From NCBI GenBank assembly GCA_038373885.1, contig JAWZYV010006202.1, positions 186,001 through 250,000 on the forward strand: a stretch of 64,000 bases of DNA. Reading direction: 5' to 3'. Shown piece by piece: positions 10,426-22,199 of this stretch. Position 1 is the stretch's first letter; every line of letters begins with the position of its first letter. The DNA is from Cheiracanthium punctorium (Eukaryota > Arthropoda > Arachnida > Araneae > Cheiracanthiidae). The translations under genes were made by a program, and so were the position numbers. The notes under the pieces were generated by a model that ran no database searches, was not told the DNA's origin, and was given only the letters and a program-made list of their open reading frames with translations.

Positions 10426-11039
10426 CATGCAATGTCCTGATTATACTATACCAGCAGGGTTGATTATGATAAATTTTAGTATAATGGATCAAATCCTTTA
10501 TATCTACTGTGGTTTTGGATTTTTAAATTTGTATAAAAAAATTAAATGTCATGGTCACTTACGTTACAAAAAAAAAAAAAAATCTGATGTGTCCAACACA
10601 TGACTTCCTTGCACGTCTATTAGAACAAAAATATTTTCGACGCACTTCCTCTAAACTTATTTGTTTGAAAGAGATAAAATATCAATAATAGTAAGATTTA
10701 GCGATTTCTAGCCAAATATTTCGATATCGCCAAGCTGAGTTCAATTTGAAAGATTTCCTTCTGACACTTTATTTGGCGATATTTCACCAAAAGCCGACAA
10801 ACTCGAGATAGTCTGCGAGATTTTGGGGATAGCCAAAGTAGTCATTGACCACAGGCTTTCAATGAATTGAATGCATTCATACACCTCAATGTATTTAAAG
10901 TCATTTGGCAAACCCTGTAAATAAATTCTCAGTTGAATGCTGTCAAAAAAGATATTGAAAACAGTTAGATATTACAATAGTTCTAAATACAAAAGTTCAA
11001 AATTCTACGGGTTAAAGTTTTACAGTTATACAAAATACG

Positions 11040-11300
11040 AAATAATTTTTGGCGCCTAATTTGGCGATATTTCGGCGAAACTCGTCAATTTCTACGACAT
11101 TTGGCGAGATTTTAAGCATGAACCAAACAATGCCAGATTATCGCCAAATATGGCGATATTTCGCCAAAACTCGCCAAGAACGATAACAAATGGCGATACT
11201 TTGGGCATGGACCAAATAACTGAATATCGCCAAATTTGGCGATATTTCGCCAAAACTCGCCAAGGCCGAGGACAGACGGCGAGATTTTGGGCATGTACCA
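11040..11300 (+). repeat. Minisatellite-like TTGGCGATATTTCGCC repeats
   Basis: Several copies of a block around TTGGCGATATTTCGCCAAA ACTCGCCAA occur at about 11058, 11150 and 11235, with a related copy near 10780. The block is self-complementary (GGCGA...TCGCC), so each copy could fold. It lies inside the family 1 Helitron-like element. Confidence 0.7.
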
Positions 11301-12309
11301 AACAATGACCGTCTACAGTTGTATTATATTGAAGATGTCCATAGACATTAAAGTACTGAAATTCTTTTCGGTGGTTCAGTAAATAAACTCTCCAGTAGAT
11401 TGGAACCAAAAATCGAGATGCACAACTAGATGTTACAACAATCTTATATATGAAATTTCATAATATTTTTTGAGATTTGAGAGTTAAATATGCACACACG
11501 TACACCAAAAGTCGCCAAGCTTGGCGACTTTTGGATAGTTCTTGAGGGAGTCACGTGACCGTGGTCGGACCATTACCTAACTTATGTGGTAGGACGGCAT
11601 TGTGCTTGAAATGGATGAATGCCCCTAAAATTGCCATTGACCATAATGTATTGGAAATCTTTTGAGTGTTCCTGTAGCTGAACTATAAATGATAAAGACA
11701 CTTTTTTTAATGGAGAAATTCATTTTCTAACTCTTTACAGCATATATCACTTCTGTGTCGTTTGAAATAGCCCAATACCTCTAAAAAACGCTTTGATGAA
11801 TTTCGGCCCATAGAGCGTAATGTATTTAGAATCTTTTGGGCGGTTCTGTAGATAAACTATCCAGTCGAATGGAACCGAAAGGGGAGGTGCACAACTAGAT
11901 GTTACAATGTTCCTAAATATAAAGTTTCAACATTCTACGCCTAATAGTTTTTGAGATATGCGAGTTTAATGAATTTCGGCCCATTGAGCGTAATGTATTT
12001 CGAATGTTTTGGGCAGTCATGTAGATAAACTATCCAGTCGAATGGAACCAAAAGGGGAGGTGCACAACTAGATGTTACAAATATCCAAAATATGAAGTTT
12101 CGACATTCTACGCTTAATAGCTTTTGAGTTAAGCGAGTTTAATGAATTTCGGCCCATAGAGCGTAATGTATTTCGAATCTTTTGGGCGGTCCTGTACATA
12201 AACTATCCATTCGATTGTCACCAAAAGGGGAGGTGCACAACTAGATCATAGAACAATCCTAAATATCAAATCTCAACATTCTACGACCAATAGTTTTTGA
12301 GATATGCGA

Positions 12310-12352
12310 GTTACATACATACATACGTACGTACGTACGTACGAACGTACAG
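12310..12352 (+). repeat. ACAT/ACGT microsatellite at the end of the core array
   Basis: Tandem ACAT then ACGT tetranucleotides directly after the last 173-bp core repeat. The same position in family 2 is taken by ACAC/ACAT repeats at 16965-17003 and 17976-18008. Confidence 0.85.
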
Positions 12353-12570
12353 ACGGCATGGAAAAACTGGCCACAATAGACTCGCCGCTGGTCAAAATGA
12401 GTTGCAGACGCATTAATATGATCGTGCATGATAGCCTACGATGAGATGCATCGAAAAATTTTTTTTAATTCAATTTAGAGGTAGTCAAAATCGGTTTTTT
12501 TGTCGAAATTTGGCCCCCAAAATTTTTCGGGATCACATTACTTCCTTATACTACGTACAAGGAAGTAAAA

Positions 12571-13400
12571 AATTTTTGTTAAACTGAAGATAATTATTTT
12601 ATTTCTGTTCTGTTATTCAGGTTCACAAATTTTAAATATGATGGATAACTATTCAGAGAATCAAAAAACATTTTTATCCATATAATGAGATTTCAATGGA
12701 CTCGGCAAAAAATTAGTATTTAGACACTTATGTTACTAGTCAAAATTAATTAAAAATATATAGTATAAACTTTAAGTAATGTTCATACTGTAAAATTTAC
12801 AGTGTTGCAAAACAATTTCAGGTAGTACACAAATATGTCTATATGTTAAAAAAAAAATTTGAAATTTTATTTTTTTCTGGCCCTTTTAGCATGGAATGAC
12901 CCAATTTACAATATTGGGGGGGGGGGATTAAATATAGTAGAAATAAAAAAGTACAGATATGCATTTATAACTAAAAAACTTTTAAATCACCCCAGGCCAT
13001 GGAATTGCCTCTCACCATTGGTGAGAATTTTTACATTGGCTAAAGAAAATTCTGTTTAATTATGGATTGAGTCCTAACAGAGCAAAAAAATGTTGACAGA
13101 GGTATAAGATGGAAAAACTTCCAAAGAAGAAAGTCGCCAAGATATGCGGTAATTTATTTCAATCTGCCATTTAAGTTAACGATCTTTTGTTTATGTAATA
13201 CTGATAAAAATTCATACATTTCAATGAGCTGGTGTCATTTGTTAGTACAAAGACACTCATTTGTGGTTTAAATGAATATTTCATCTGAAAATTGAAATAA
13301 GTACAAACATTTTCATTTTCTTTTTAAAAATTATTATCAGTATAATAGTAGTATTTTAAATAGATTTTACCACCATTCTTTAATTGCATTTAATATTGTA
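12571..13400. other. AT-rich stretch, nothing recognised
   Basis: No credible reading frame, RNA or complete repeat. A poly-G run lies near 12917-12927. Confidence 0.5.
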
Positions 13401-13404
13401 AAAA

Positions 13405-14030
13405 GTTGGCTTTTTTGATGATGTAGAGATTACCACATAAATTTGGATAAATAAGAAAGTAGATGTTGCTTTGCTGTACAATTATCAATGGCATAGCATA
13501 GGGGAGAGGGGTGGGGCACTCGCCCTGGGCGGCAAAATCCCAATCGTTGGCTTATTTTAAAGTAATTAAAATGACATTTTTAAAAATCCTATATATATGT
13601 ATGTATGTATATTAATATCAGACATATGGAAATTCAAGCAATTTTTTCGTTAACTCTTTCGCTTTTCGTTTATATTATCATGTTTTTTCTTCCTTCATCG
13701 TTTTTATTCAGTGTAACAAGTTGGCCTCTTTGATGATATAAAGGATGCCACATAAATTTGGATAAATAAGAAAGTAGATGTTGCTTTGCTGTACTATTAT
13801 CAGTGCCGTAGTGTAGGGGAGGGCAGAGGGGATGCACGCCCGGAGCAACAAAATCCCTATCGTTGACTTATTTTAAAGCAATTAAAATGGCATTTTTAAA
13901 ATGTTATATAAAGGTATGTGTGAATATTAATATTGGACAAACAGAAATTCAAGCATTTTTTTAAAATTAACTATTTCACTTTTTATTTATATTATTATGT
14001 TTTTCCTTCCTTCGTCTTTATTTCATCATT
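13405..14030 (+). repeat. Tandem duplication of a ~315-bp unit
   Basis: Two adjacent diverged copies. The shared anchor AAATTTGGATAAATAAGAA starts at 13439 and 13754, a period of 315 bp. Each copy contains a G-rich block resembling CAGTGGCGTAGCATAGGGG, so the unit probably includes an old hAT-type MITE fragment. No coding signal. Confidence 0.8.
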
Positions 14031-14562
14031 TTACCTTGCAGCTGCATTTCTGTTCTGCAATTGTCTTCACCTGTAAATGGGGATTATGGTTTCGTTTTCG
14101 TCTGTAAGCAAAGACAGCTTGATATAGTAAGCATCCCATGGGGGCACCATCTTCAAAGGGGCGCTATTTCAAAAGGGTTTTCTTTGTGAGAAAGTAAAAG
14201 GGGGTACCTTTTTTACAACTGCATGGTTGGCCAACTACTTTAACCCCCCCCCCCCCCCAAAAAAAAATCATACGTTTAATAATCAATAGGGTTTTATGAG
14301 TATTAAACTAGCAATATGCTACAACCAAATCTTAACTTTTCAAATCTACAGAAGCTTTTGTTGTCTTATTAACCCATTTCTGCCTGGATATTTTTGCGAC
14401 TTTCTTCGATTTTTACTGAACAGAAATAATAGATATATTTCTGATGTCAACTTCTTGAACAAGGGATGATTTCTTTTAAAATCATTATGCATAAAAATCG
14501 AAATATCAACATCCTACTTAGTCATGTTAAAATATTTTGTAGAGTTGATGCTCAGTACTCAT

Positions 14563-15301
14563 TAGAGATGAGTTCGGGCTCATTTTTTGAAGCCCGAGCA
14601 ATATTATTTAAACCGGAGCCCGAGCCCGAAATTTCAGCTAAAGAAAAAAAAAAATTCAATTACTTCATTGATAGAATACAATAAATTTTGCCGTTTATGC
14701 AAATTAAAGACAAATATAGTTGCAAACTCTCAATGCACTTTCTAATTCTTTATATCCATGTTTATCAAATAATGTCGGATCTCATGACTAACTAAGTAAT
14801 ATAAGCCGCCGTTCTGAAATACCCAAAGAGCTTCACGCACCTTCTAGGCGCCCTTGCCCAGTGGCGGATCCAGAAATTCTCTTTTGGGAGGGGCTAAAGT
14901 TTGAAAAACGCTTATTTCACAGAAACAAAATATGCAATAAAGCAAAATTTTAGTCTTAACCAATGTAAAAACTTTTGGGAGGGGCTAAGTGATTAAAAAA
15001 GGTCACTTAACATATTCAAAGTACATAATGAAGCAGAATGTTACCCTTTAGCAACCCCTTTTGGGGGGGGGTGAAGCCCCGTAGCCCCTCCCCTGAATCC
15101 GCTAGTGCGCCGTGGTGCCACTATTTTTTTATAAGTACTTTTATATTCCTCATGAATGACTTTTTAAAATCTGTTTCAAGGAGTATGTTGAATAAAGAAG
15201 AAATTTTTCACGAGCCCGAGCCCGAATGCAGTTGTGAATTACAGAGCCCGAGCCCGGTTCGGGCCCGGGCTCGGGCTCGGGCTGAGCCCGTCTCATCTCT
15301 A
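14563..15301. mobile_element. hAT-like MITE, TAGAGATGAG/CCCGAGCCCGA family, copy 1
   Basis: Inverted termini TAGAGATGAGTTCGGGCTC and TAGAGATGAGACGGGCTC, with a perfect 8-bp duplication GTACTCAT (14555-14562, 15302-15309) that fits the hAT consensus nTnnnnAn. Subterminal GAGCCCGAGCCCGA repeats occur at both ends. A second MITE is nested inside at about 14859-15107. Confidence 0.92.
14859..15107. mobile_element. hAT-like MITE (CAGTGGCGGATCCAG) nested in the hAT copy
   Basis: Begins CAGTGGCGGATCCAG and ends CTGAATCCGCTAGTG, an inverted match. The corresponding stretch is absent from the sister hAT copy at 60704-61066, which confirms it as an insertion. A clear 8-bp duplication is not preserved. 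Confidence 0.75.
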
Positions 15302-15579
15302 GTACTCATGAATAAAGGCTAGGAAAAATAAATAACGTTTTTGACTAATAGCGAAAATGCCGTCCCAAAAAAGGGACACTAGGCATAAATTGGTTAAGAC
15401 AGTTGTTTGAAGAGATTATGCGGCTTTGCTACACAAATACGAGTAACTTTGACAGACACTTGAAAAATTGTAGGATGTCTCTTCACTAGCTGCATTAGAC
15501 ACTGTTACAAATAATAAACTTCTGCCAGTTATGAAACTTTCAGAAAAAAAAAATTATATCGTAACATGAGGGCATTCCG

Positions 15580-15790
15580 TGTCTTGCAGTGGCCTAGTTG
15601 CTAAGCTAGAAACCCACAAAAACACAGAGAGTGAGGCAGCACCAACTTGGAAAGTATTTTGGAGTGTGAAATCCTCTTTAGGCTAGGTTACTGTCTGCTA
15701 ATGGGATTTCAGGTGCTAGGTTTCTCATTTTGATCAAAATTAGACCACTCAGAGGAACAATACCGGTCTGGCTAATAAGTACAGTTATAA
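15580..15790 (+). repeat. Possible tRNA-like SINE head and body
   Basis: CAGTGGCCTAGTTGCTAAGC resembles a pol III box A and is shared with about 39969 (CAGTGCCCTAGTCGCTAAGC), both followed by AAAACAYRGAAA-like sequence. No clear box B. The rest of 15398-16299 is AT-rich with no gene. Confidence 0.35.
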
Positions 15791-16299
15791 TGAAATGACC
15801 AACATCTGCAGTCCTATTTACTCTTTATTTACTATTTTAACAAATTTATTTACTCTTTAAACAAAATATAATTATAGAAAATAAGAAAGTCATAAAAAAG
15901 AAACAAACAAAAAAAAATGTTGATCAAACAATCTTTTTTTAATGAGTATATTCTAAAAAGCACTTGACTAAAACCAATATGAAAAGATCACGAATCTGTA
16001 CATATACAAATGTATAAAAGATTTTTGCTAACACTGTCGAATAAATGATACTGAAATAAAAATACAGTTTCAATACACAAAAATCAAAAAGTATATTCTA
16101 AAATCACTATAACGTCACTATCATGATAGACTAAGCCCTTTTCCACTCGGCTTTAGCTCAGTACAAATATAACATTCATTACATTAAAATTGCAGATCAT
16201 CTTTAATTTGAACACTAAGCAAACAGATATTCTAAATTACATACACACGCGCGCGCACACACACACAAAAAAAAAAAATAAATAAATAAAAAAAAATAT

Positions 16300-17124
16300 G
16301 GAGTCACTCCCCCTCGACTTTCCGAACGCTTATTATTAAGATCATTACCAACAAGGGCGTAGCCAAGGGGGGGGGATGGGGGGTCACAACCCCCTCCATG
16401 AGAATTTTTTTGCCATATAAAATGTATATTCTTCACTCCCTTATCACACACACGTATACATATATGTGAGTTGCAGTAGTCATAACCCCCCCTATGAAAA
16501 ATTTCTGGCTACACCACTGATTACCAAGCATTTAAATAAATTTTAATCGATGAATAATTCAAACATATATACCAAATTGAAGCTCAATCGAATGCGCCGT
16601 TTAAACGCTAGCGCACTTTCAAGAATTCCTCCCCATATGCCATAATGTAAAAGAAATCTTTGTCGTAGCCCAGTAGGAAAACTATAAGTCCTATACACAC
16701 CAAAATCAATACCGGTCTTATGACGGTGGTTTATAACATATATACCTAATTTGAGCTCAATCGAATGTATCGTTTAAACGCTAGCGCACTTTCAAGAATT
16801 TCCCCCATAGGCCATAATGTAAAACTAATCTTTGTCGTAGCACTGTAGAAAAACTATTAAGTCCTATGAACATCAAAATCAATACCGGTCATGCGACGGT
16901 GGTTTATAACATATATATCCAATTTGAGCTCAATCGAATATCCCGTTTAGGAGCTATCGTGTTCACTCACATACACACATACACACATACATACATACAT
17001 ACATCTCGTAAAAATAGCATAAATGAATTCAGAAGACCTCAAAAGTGTCAATACACCAAAATCTCGAAGTCGAATTTTTTCATGATTACAATACTTTCCT
17101 TGCATGGTACATGTTCGGAAAGTA
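16300..17124 (+). mobile_element. Helitron/Helentron-like element, family 2, copy 1
   Basis: Starts after a poly-A tract with hairpin GGAGTCACTCC (16300-16310) then ACTTTCCGAAC (16317-16327), whose exact complement GTTCGGAAAGT ends the element. The 3' stem is TACTTTCC/GGAAAGTA (17092-17099, 17117-17124). It has two 173-bp core repeats plus a partial one (anchor GTTTAAACGCTAGCGCA at about 16599 and 16772), then an ACAC/ACAT microsatellite and a unique tail. A hAT MITE at 16352-16519 interrupts it. Confidence 0.65.
16352..16519. mobile_element. hAT-like MITE (CAGGGGCGTAGCCA family, subfamily 2)
   Basis: Start CAAGGGCGTAGCCAAGG, end GGCTACACCACTG, with a perfect 8-bp duplication ATTACCAA at 16344-16351 and 16520-16527. 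The undisrupted sequence is visible in the neighbouring Helitron-like copy at about 17180. Confidence 0.9.
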
Positions 17125-17139
17125 AAAAAAAAAAAATCT

Positions 17140-18130
17140 GGAGTGACTCCACTCGACTTTCCGAACACTTACGATTAAGATCATTACCAATCATTTAAAT
17201 AAATTTTAATCGATGAATAATTCAAATATATATACCAAATTGAAGCTCAATCGAATGCACCGTTTAAACGCTAGCGCAATTTCAAGAATTTCGTGCCATA
17301 GGCCGTAATGTAAAAGAAATCTTTGTCGTAGCCCTGTAGAAAAACAATAAGTCCTATACACACCAAAATCAATACAGGTATTGCGACGGTGGTTTATAAT
17401 ATATATACCCAATTTGAGCTCAATCGAATGTACCGTTTAAACGCTAGCGCATTTTCCAGAATTTTCCCCCATATGCCATAATGTAAAAGAAATTTTTGTC
17501 GTAGCCCTGTAGAAACACTATAAGTCCTATACACACCAAAATCAATGCAGGTCTTGCGACGGTGGTTTATAACATATATACCCAATTTGAGCACAATCGA
17601 ATGTACCGTTTAAACGCTAGCGCACTTTCAAGAATTTCTCCCCATAGGCCATAATGTAAAAGAAATCTTTGTTTTAGCCCTGTAGAAAAACTATAAGTCC
17701 TATACACATCAAAATCAATACTGGTCTTACGATGGTGGTTTATAACATCTATACCTAATTTGAGCTCAATCGAATGCACTGTTTAAACGCTAGCGCACTT
17801 TCCAGAATTTTCCCCCATAGGCCATAATGTAAAAGAAATCTTTGTCGTAGCCCTGTAGAAAAACTATAAGTCCTATACACACCAAAATCAATACCGGTCT
17901 TGCGACGGTGGTTTATAACATATATACCCAATTTGAGCTCAATCGCATGCCCCGTTCAGGAGCTATCGTGTTCACTCACATACACACAAACACACATACA
18001 CACATACATCTCGTAAAAAGAGCATAAATGAATTCAGAAGACCCCAAAACGTGTAAATTCACCAAAATCTCGAATTCGAATTTTTTCATGATTACAATAC
18101 TTTCCTTACATGGTACATGTTCGGAAAGTA
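17140..18130 (+). mobile_element. Helitron/Helentron-like element, family 2, copy 2 (head-to-tail with copy 1)
   Basis: Same layout as copy 1: hairpin GGAGTGACTCC (17140-17150), ACTTTCCGAAC at 17156, core repeats with anchors at 17262, 17435, 17608 and 17781 (exact 173-bp steps) plus a partial unit, CA-rich microsatellite near 17976-18008, 3' stem at 18098-18105 and 18123-18130. It follows copy 1 after a poly-A tract of about a dozen bases, in the same orientation. Three overlapping minus-strand frames of similar sequence here are products of the repeat and not genes. Confidence 0.65.
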
Positions 18131-18250
18131 AAAAGAAAAGAAAACCTACATAACGAATATATTTTACACTCTTCCAGACTGCGATCAGTGCTAACACATA
18201 CATTCATTAGATTTTTTTTATTACATCCCACAATGAAATATCTCTTTAAG

Positions 18251-18512
18251 CAGAAGTCGATCCAGTAATTTTATCCAGTGTCCCATTTTTGTGAAATTTG
18301 CTTATTCTTATGAATTTGAATGCTTATCTTTGTGAATTTCAACACTTATTTTTGCGAATTTTCTATAAAAGTAACTTTTTTTTTTGTTAAAATAATTGCT
18401 AATGAAGAGCTATTTTAATCAATTCTATTTTTGTGAAGGTGCTGATTTAATCGATTCTAATTTTATGAAGGGGCCGTAAAACGTACCCGATTTTCTTCTG
18501 CATCGACCCCTG
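18251..18512. mobile_element. hAT-like MITE (CAGGGGTCGATNCAGAAG family)
   Basis: Left end CAGAAGTCGATCCAG and inverted right end CAGGGGTCGATGCAGAAG. The 7-bp CTTTAAG occurs on both sides (18244-18250, 18513-18519). Interior repeats of TTTTGTGAATTTCAACACTT match 39457-39710 and the diverged copy near 27690-27990. Confidence 0.75.
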
Positions 18513-18969
18513 CTTTAAGTGAGATTTGTTTTTTATGTAGTTATATTTAAAAAAATAAACTGAACAAGAACATTATACTCACATTTACAAATAAACTTTC
18601 ATCAAATAAAATATGATACAGCGATGGATTTGTCGACTCCATTAATATCTATGTAAACAAAAACGATTCGTTCAATTAGTCTTCAAAGATGTCGAAGTTT
18701 CTTTTACAAATATCTGGCAACAAATACAACCCCCACTGTTAACGGACGTAAGAACGTGATATGAGTGACAAACTCCAGGCTATACTCCATTTGGAGTAAG
18801 GACTACATGGAGAGCGGATAACAATTTCTGACTGTGATCACTATCACTGTATAACTTCTAATTGACAGCCAATTCCTCAAATTCCGCCCACCCTCTCGTA
18901 TTAAACTCAACGACAGTAGAAGAGGTTGGTAACAAATTATAATTATCATTAAATACTTCCAAACATAAT

Positions 18970-19139
18970 CAGGGACGTACCCAGAAAAAAAAATCGGGGA
19001 GGGTCCAAAAATTTCGGAGGGGGGGTCCGAACGATGGAAAAGGTAGAATTTTTCGCAAAAAGACTTCATCATTATTATTTTGTTAGCAAAAAGTGAAATT
19101 TCGGAGGGGGTCCGGACCACCCCCCTGGGTACGTCCTTG
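18970..19139. mobile_element. hAT-like MITE (CAGGGACGTACCCAG family)
   Basis: Inverted ends CAGGGACGTACCCAG and TGGGTACGTCCTTG with a perfect 8-bp duplication AACATAAT (18962-18969, 19140-19147). Confidence 0.92.
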
Positions 19140-19154
19140 AACATAATAAGGGGA

Positions 19155-19400
19155 TGCCGCTGGGACCAGATTTTTGAAAAAAGAATTGGGGACAAAGCAG
19201 CGTTGCGTCCCAATTCTGAAACAAAAATTGAGATTTTATAAATTCAATCCTTTTCTCAAAATAGCTTCAATTTATGCAGCTAGAGCATTATTAACATTCA
19301 TAAAAGAGAGGAAACATGATAAATTTCTTTTTAAATTGAGTAGAAATAACTGTTTTAATTAAAATTTTGTCCCCAATTATTGTTTTACATTTTGGGTACA
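19155..19400. mobile_element. Fragment of the GGTGGCCAGATTTTTGA / GGGGACA MITE family
   Basis: Contains ACCAGATTTTTGAAAAAAGAA, TTGGGGACA and TTGTCCCCAATTATTG, the landmarks of the copies at 60235-60409 and 60452-60645. Ends are not well preserved. The remainder of 19400-20396 is AT-rich with nothing recognised. Confidence 0.5.
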
Positions 19401-20400
19401 TTTGGGTGGTTCAGTTTTGCGAATAAATAATTCTTTTGTTGAAAAACATGCAGTTTGAAAGACATGTGTGAAGCTTTTTACATTCACGATTATATCATTA
19501 ATAATTTATTATAAAAAATTATGTATGCGAAAATCACATGAGGATTCTGGCTTGTACTGGGATACTCTTTGGGCCTGTAATGTAATGAACGCGTTAAGGA
19601 AGAAGGGGAACTTTGGACGTATTAAACCCAAAAAAGGTTGCTAGAATCATTAGTTTAAATTCTTAATGATTTCAGAACGTAATATGCTGCTGAAAAATCA
19701 AATTCGAAGCTCTGCTTAATCAATTCAATTCATTGCAATCACCCAACAACTTTAATTTAACACTATGCATTCCGGCAACACCACAGTGGTGACACAACGT
19801 GGTACCATTTATTTGATTACTAAACCAGTTTCTGGCACAAATGCTGTAATTCTCACACAAAATAAAACTCTTCCACAGACAAAAAACTCAGTGGAAACTT
19901 ATGAGGAAAATCGTAAATAAGTCTGTCAAGACTCAACAATGAAGAATTTACACACAGCATTCAAAAGCGAAGTCAAATATAGATTTATAAAACACAATTC
20001 ACAGCGTAATATAGATAAAACAGCATTCACAGCATAATTCCTCAATAACCAAGTAACATTAACCATTGGAGTGAATTGGATGAGCAACATGTTCTGTCAT
20101 TGCGGATCCAGAGGAGGGACACATGCCTTTCCAGGCGAACTAAGTTTGTACTAGAAAATATTGATTTTTTTTTTTAATGAATTTATAAGAATAAAAAGAG
20201 ACAAAATAATTTTTCTCTGCGTCTGCCACTGCCTATTCTAGAAAATCATTTCAAATAAGTGATATCTGATTTTTTTTTTCTTTTTTTTTTTAGGCGTGCG
20301 GATGAGAGAGCAATTACCCCTGGTAAATTATGCCTATGGCATTAAACAATCAAATTTTAAGGAACTTTTCCTGAGCAGTTTACTGCTTTGCATGTTTTAA

Positions 20401-20674
20401 CCCATTTATGCCTAGCGTCCCTTTTTTGGGACGGCATTATCGCTATCATTCGAAAACGTTATTTATTTTTCCTAGCCTTTATTCGCGAGTATTGAACCTC
20501 AATTCCACAAAATATTTTAATATGGCAAGTAGGATGTTGACATTTCAATTTTATACATAACGATGTTAAATGAAATCATCCCTTGTTCAAAAAGTTGACA
20601 TCAGAAATTTATCAATTACTTCTGGTGTTAGCAAAAATCGAAGAAAGTCGCAAAAATATCCAGGCACGAATGGG
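20401..20674. mobile_element. piggyBac-like MITE (CCCATTTATGCC family), intact copy
   Basis: TTAA at 20397-20400 and 20675-20678 flank inverted ends CCCATTTATGCCTAGCG and CCCATTCGTGCCTGG. The 274-bp interior is the inverted counterpart of the split copy at 14373-15393. No coding capacity. Confidence 0.9.
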
Positions 20675-20678
20675 TTAA

Positions 20679-22199
20679 GCTTTGTGTTTGTTATTATTAC
20701 CTGAAAATTTGAATGAGTTTTTTACAGCAATATTCCTCAAACCCCATTACTCCCCTCAGGTAACCCAAATGCCTGCTTTGGCTCCTCTCCAAGACAGCAA
20801 GAAAAATGTATTGATCAAATGTCATGATTATCCTTGTATTGGTATGGTGAATACCATTTTCTCTGCTAACCTTTGAAGTAACTTGCTCTGGAGAGTTTAC
20901 TCATGTATTTAATGTTTGGTGAATAGGGCTATTAACGATGGAAGAGACTCTAGTTTTTTAAAATGCATGTCATCGTTCAAATTGTAGTTCTCTTTGATTG
21001 CATTATGCAGAATTTATGCTTAATGCATTTAATGGCAAAAATTAAACACAGACAATCATAATTTTGAAAATAGCTTGGACTATTTTAGAGGAGAAAGATT
21101 TCATTTCAATTCAAACTTTTAAGAATATTTTTTCTGTAAAAACCAATCTATTAATAAAAAGTTGCTCCACTTGTATTGTGTATTAAGGCAAAGATACTTA
21201 AGGGCTATCTGTCTAGGGAGACGGTGCCTTGGGTAGATACACTATGCATATAAGTGTTAAATCTAGTAACTCCAAGGTAATTTTTCCCAACAGACTGAAT
21301 ACCACAGAATTAGCCAAATAAGAAAACACTAAGATTATTAAGCAGCTGCCAATGACTCAACTATACTAATTTCAACAATAATAATGAAATATTAGTTTCT
21401 AAAGGGAAATATTTCTACGTATCTATTCATAAAACTATACAAATGACGCATGTAAAAGTGCACTTAATGTAGAACATGTTAAATGTTTTAATCATGTTGA
21501 ATAAGGTGAACTACTTTAATCAACAGAGGACAATATAAATAGTCATCAAAGTATAATCAGAAAGATATGCCATCATAACAACATGTGATATTTAATAACA
21601 TGTCAAATGCACGATAGACACGCTGGATGGGGTACTAAATTTGAGTAATGACATTAAAAATATATAAATTTATCAGCATAAAAAACTTTTAGGCATATTA
21701 CAGCATACTGTATTTTTAAAAAAGTGAATAATATCACTCAGGAATCATTAAACATTGGGAGTAAACAAAATGGTTTAAACTAAGCTTTTTTAATCACCTG
21801 GTTTAAATTAGACAACCCTAGGCATAGTTAATTAATTGCAAGGAATGACTTAATTTTTTTCAAAAAATTAAAATGATAAATTCAATTATACTATATCCAG
21901 TAAGCAATAATGCAATTCTATGTCAAACTAAAAAAATCAGTTGCAACTAAAGAAAAAAACCTTTAGAATTTTTCTCCTTCATTAAAAATATGCCAAACAA
22001 CAAACAAATTGTTATTAATGTTTGTTTCTTTTTTGCCCCCTACCTTCAGGAAACAAAAATGCCTCATTCAAACAATAGTTAGAAAAGAATCAAACATTTC
22101 TTAGTATAACCGATTAAAAATTATTTTAGCAGATTGATTTATTAAAAGAAAACACCCACAAACAAACAACTATAATCAGGAAAAAAAACAAACAGAAGG
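20679..22199. other. AT-rich stretch, nothing recognised
   Basis: No supported gene, RNA or complete repeat between the piggyBac-like MITE and the ZF pseudogene. Confidence 0.5.

Larger units (their letters stand above)
10583..12567 (+). mobile_element. Helitron/Helentron-like non-autonomous element, family 1, with 173-bp core repeats
   Basis: The 5' end follows a poly-A run and has a small hairpin (ATGTG-TCCAA-CACAT) then ACTTCCTTGCACGT at 10603. The 3' end carries the near-perfect complement ACGTACAAGGAAGT and a terminal 9-bp stem TACTTCCTT/AAGGAAGTA (12539-12547, 12559-12567). The centre holds core repeats whose conserved ATAGAGCGTAATGTATT blocks start at 11632, 11805, 11978 and 12151, exactly 173 bp apart, plus more diverged units near 10880 and 11336. 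They are followed by an ACAT/ACGT microsatellite and a unique 3' domain. This order matches Helentron-derived elements such as DINE-1 and pearl; the assignment is inference. Confidence 0.65.
14373..15393. mobile_element. piggyBac-like MITE (CCCATTTCTGCC family) split by a hAT insertion
   Basis: Outer ends CCCATTTCTGCCTGG and inverted CCAATTTATGCCTAG are flanked by TTAA at 14369-14372 and 15394-15397. The interior outside the insertion matches, in inverted order, the uninterrupted copy at 20401-20674. The hAT element 14563-15301 sits within it. Confidence 0.85.

Noticed and set aside
11092..11409. Minus-strand repetitive protein with VLGEFWRNIA units
   Set aside because: It is the translation of the GGCGATATTTCGCC minisatellite inside the Helitron-like element.
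17206..17779. Three similar minus-strand proteins of 66-70 residues in a row
   Set aside because: They are the 173-bp core repeat read in one frame three times; spacing and content follow the DNA repeat, and no start or promoter signal supports translation.
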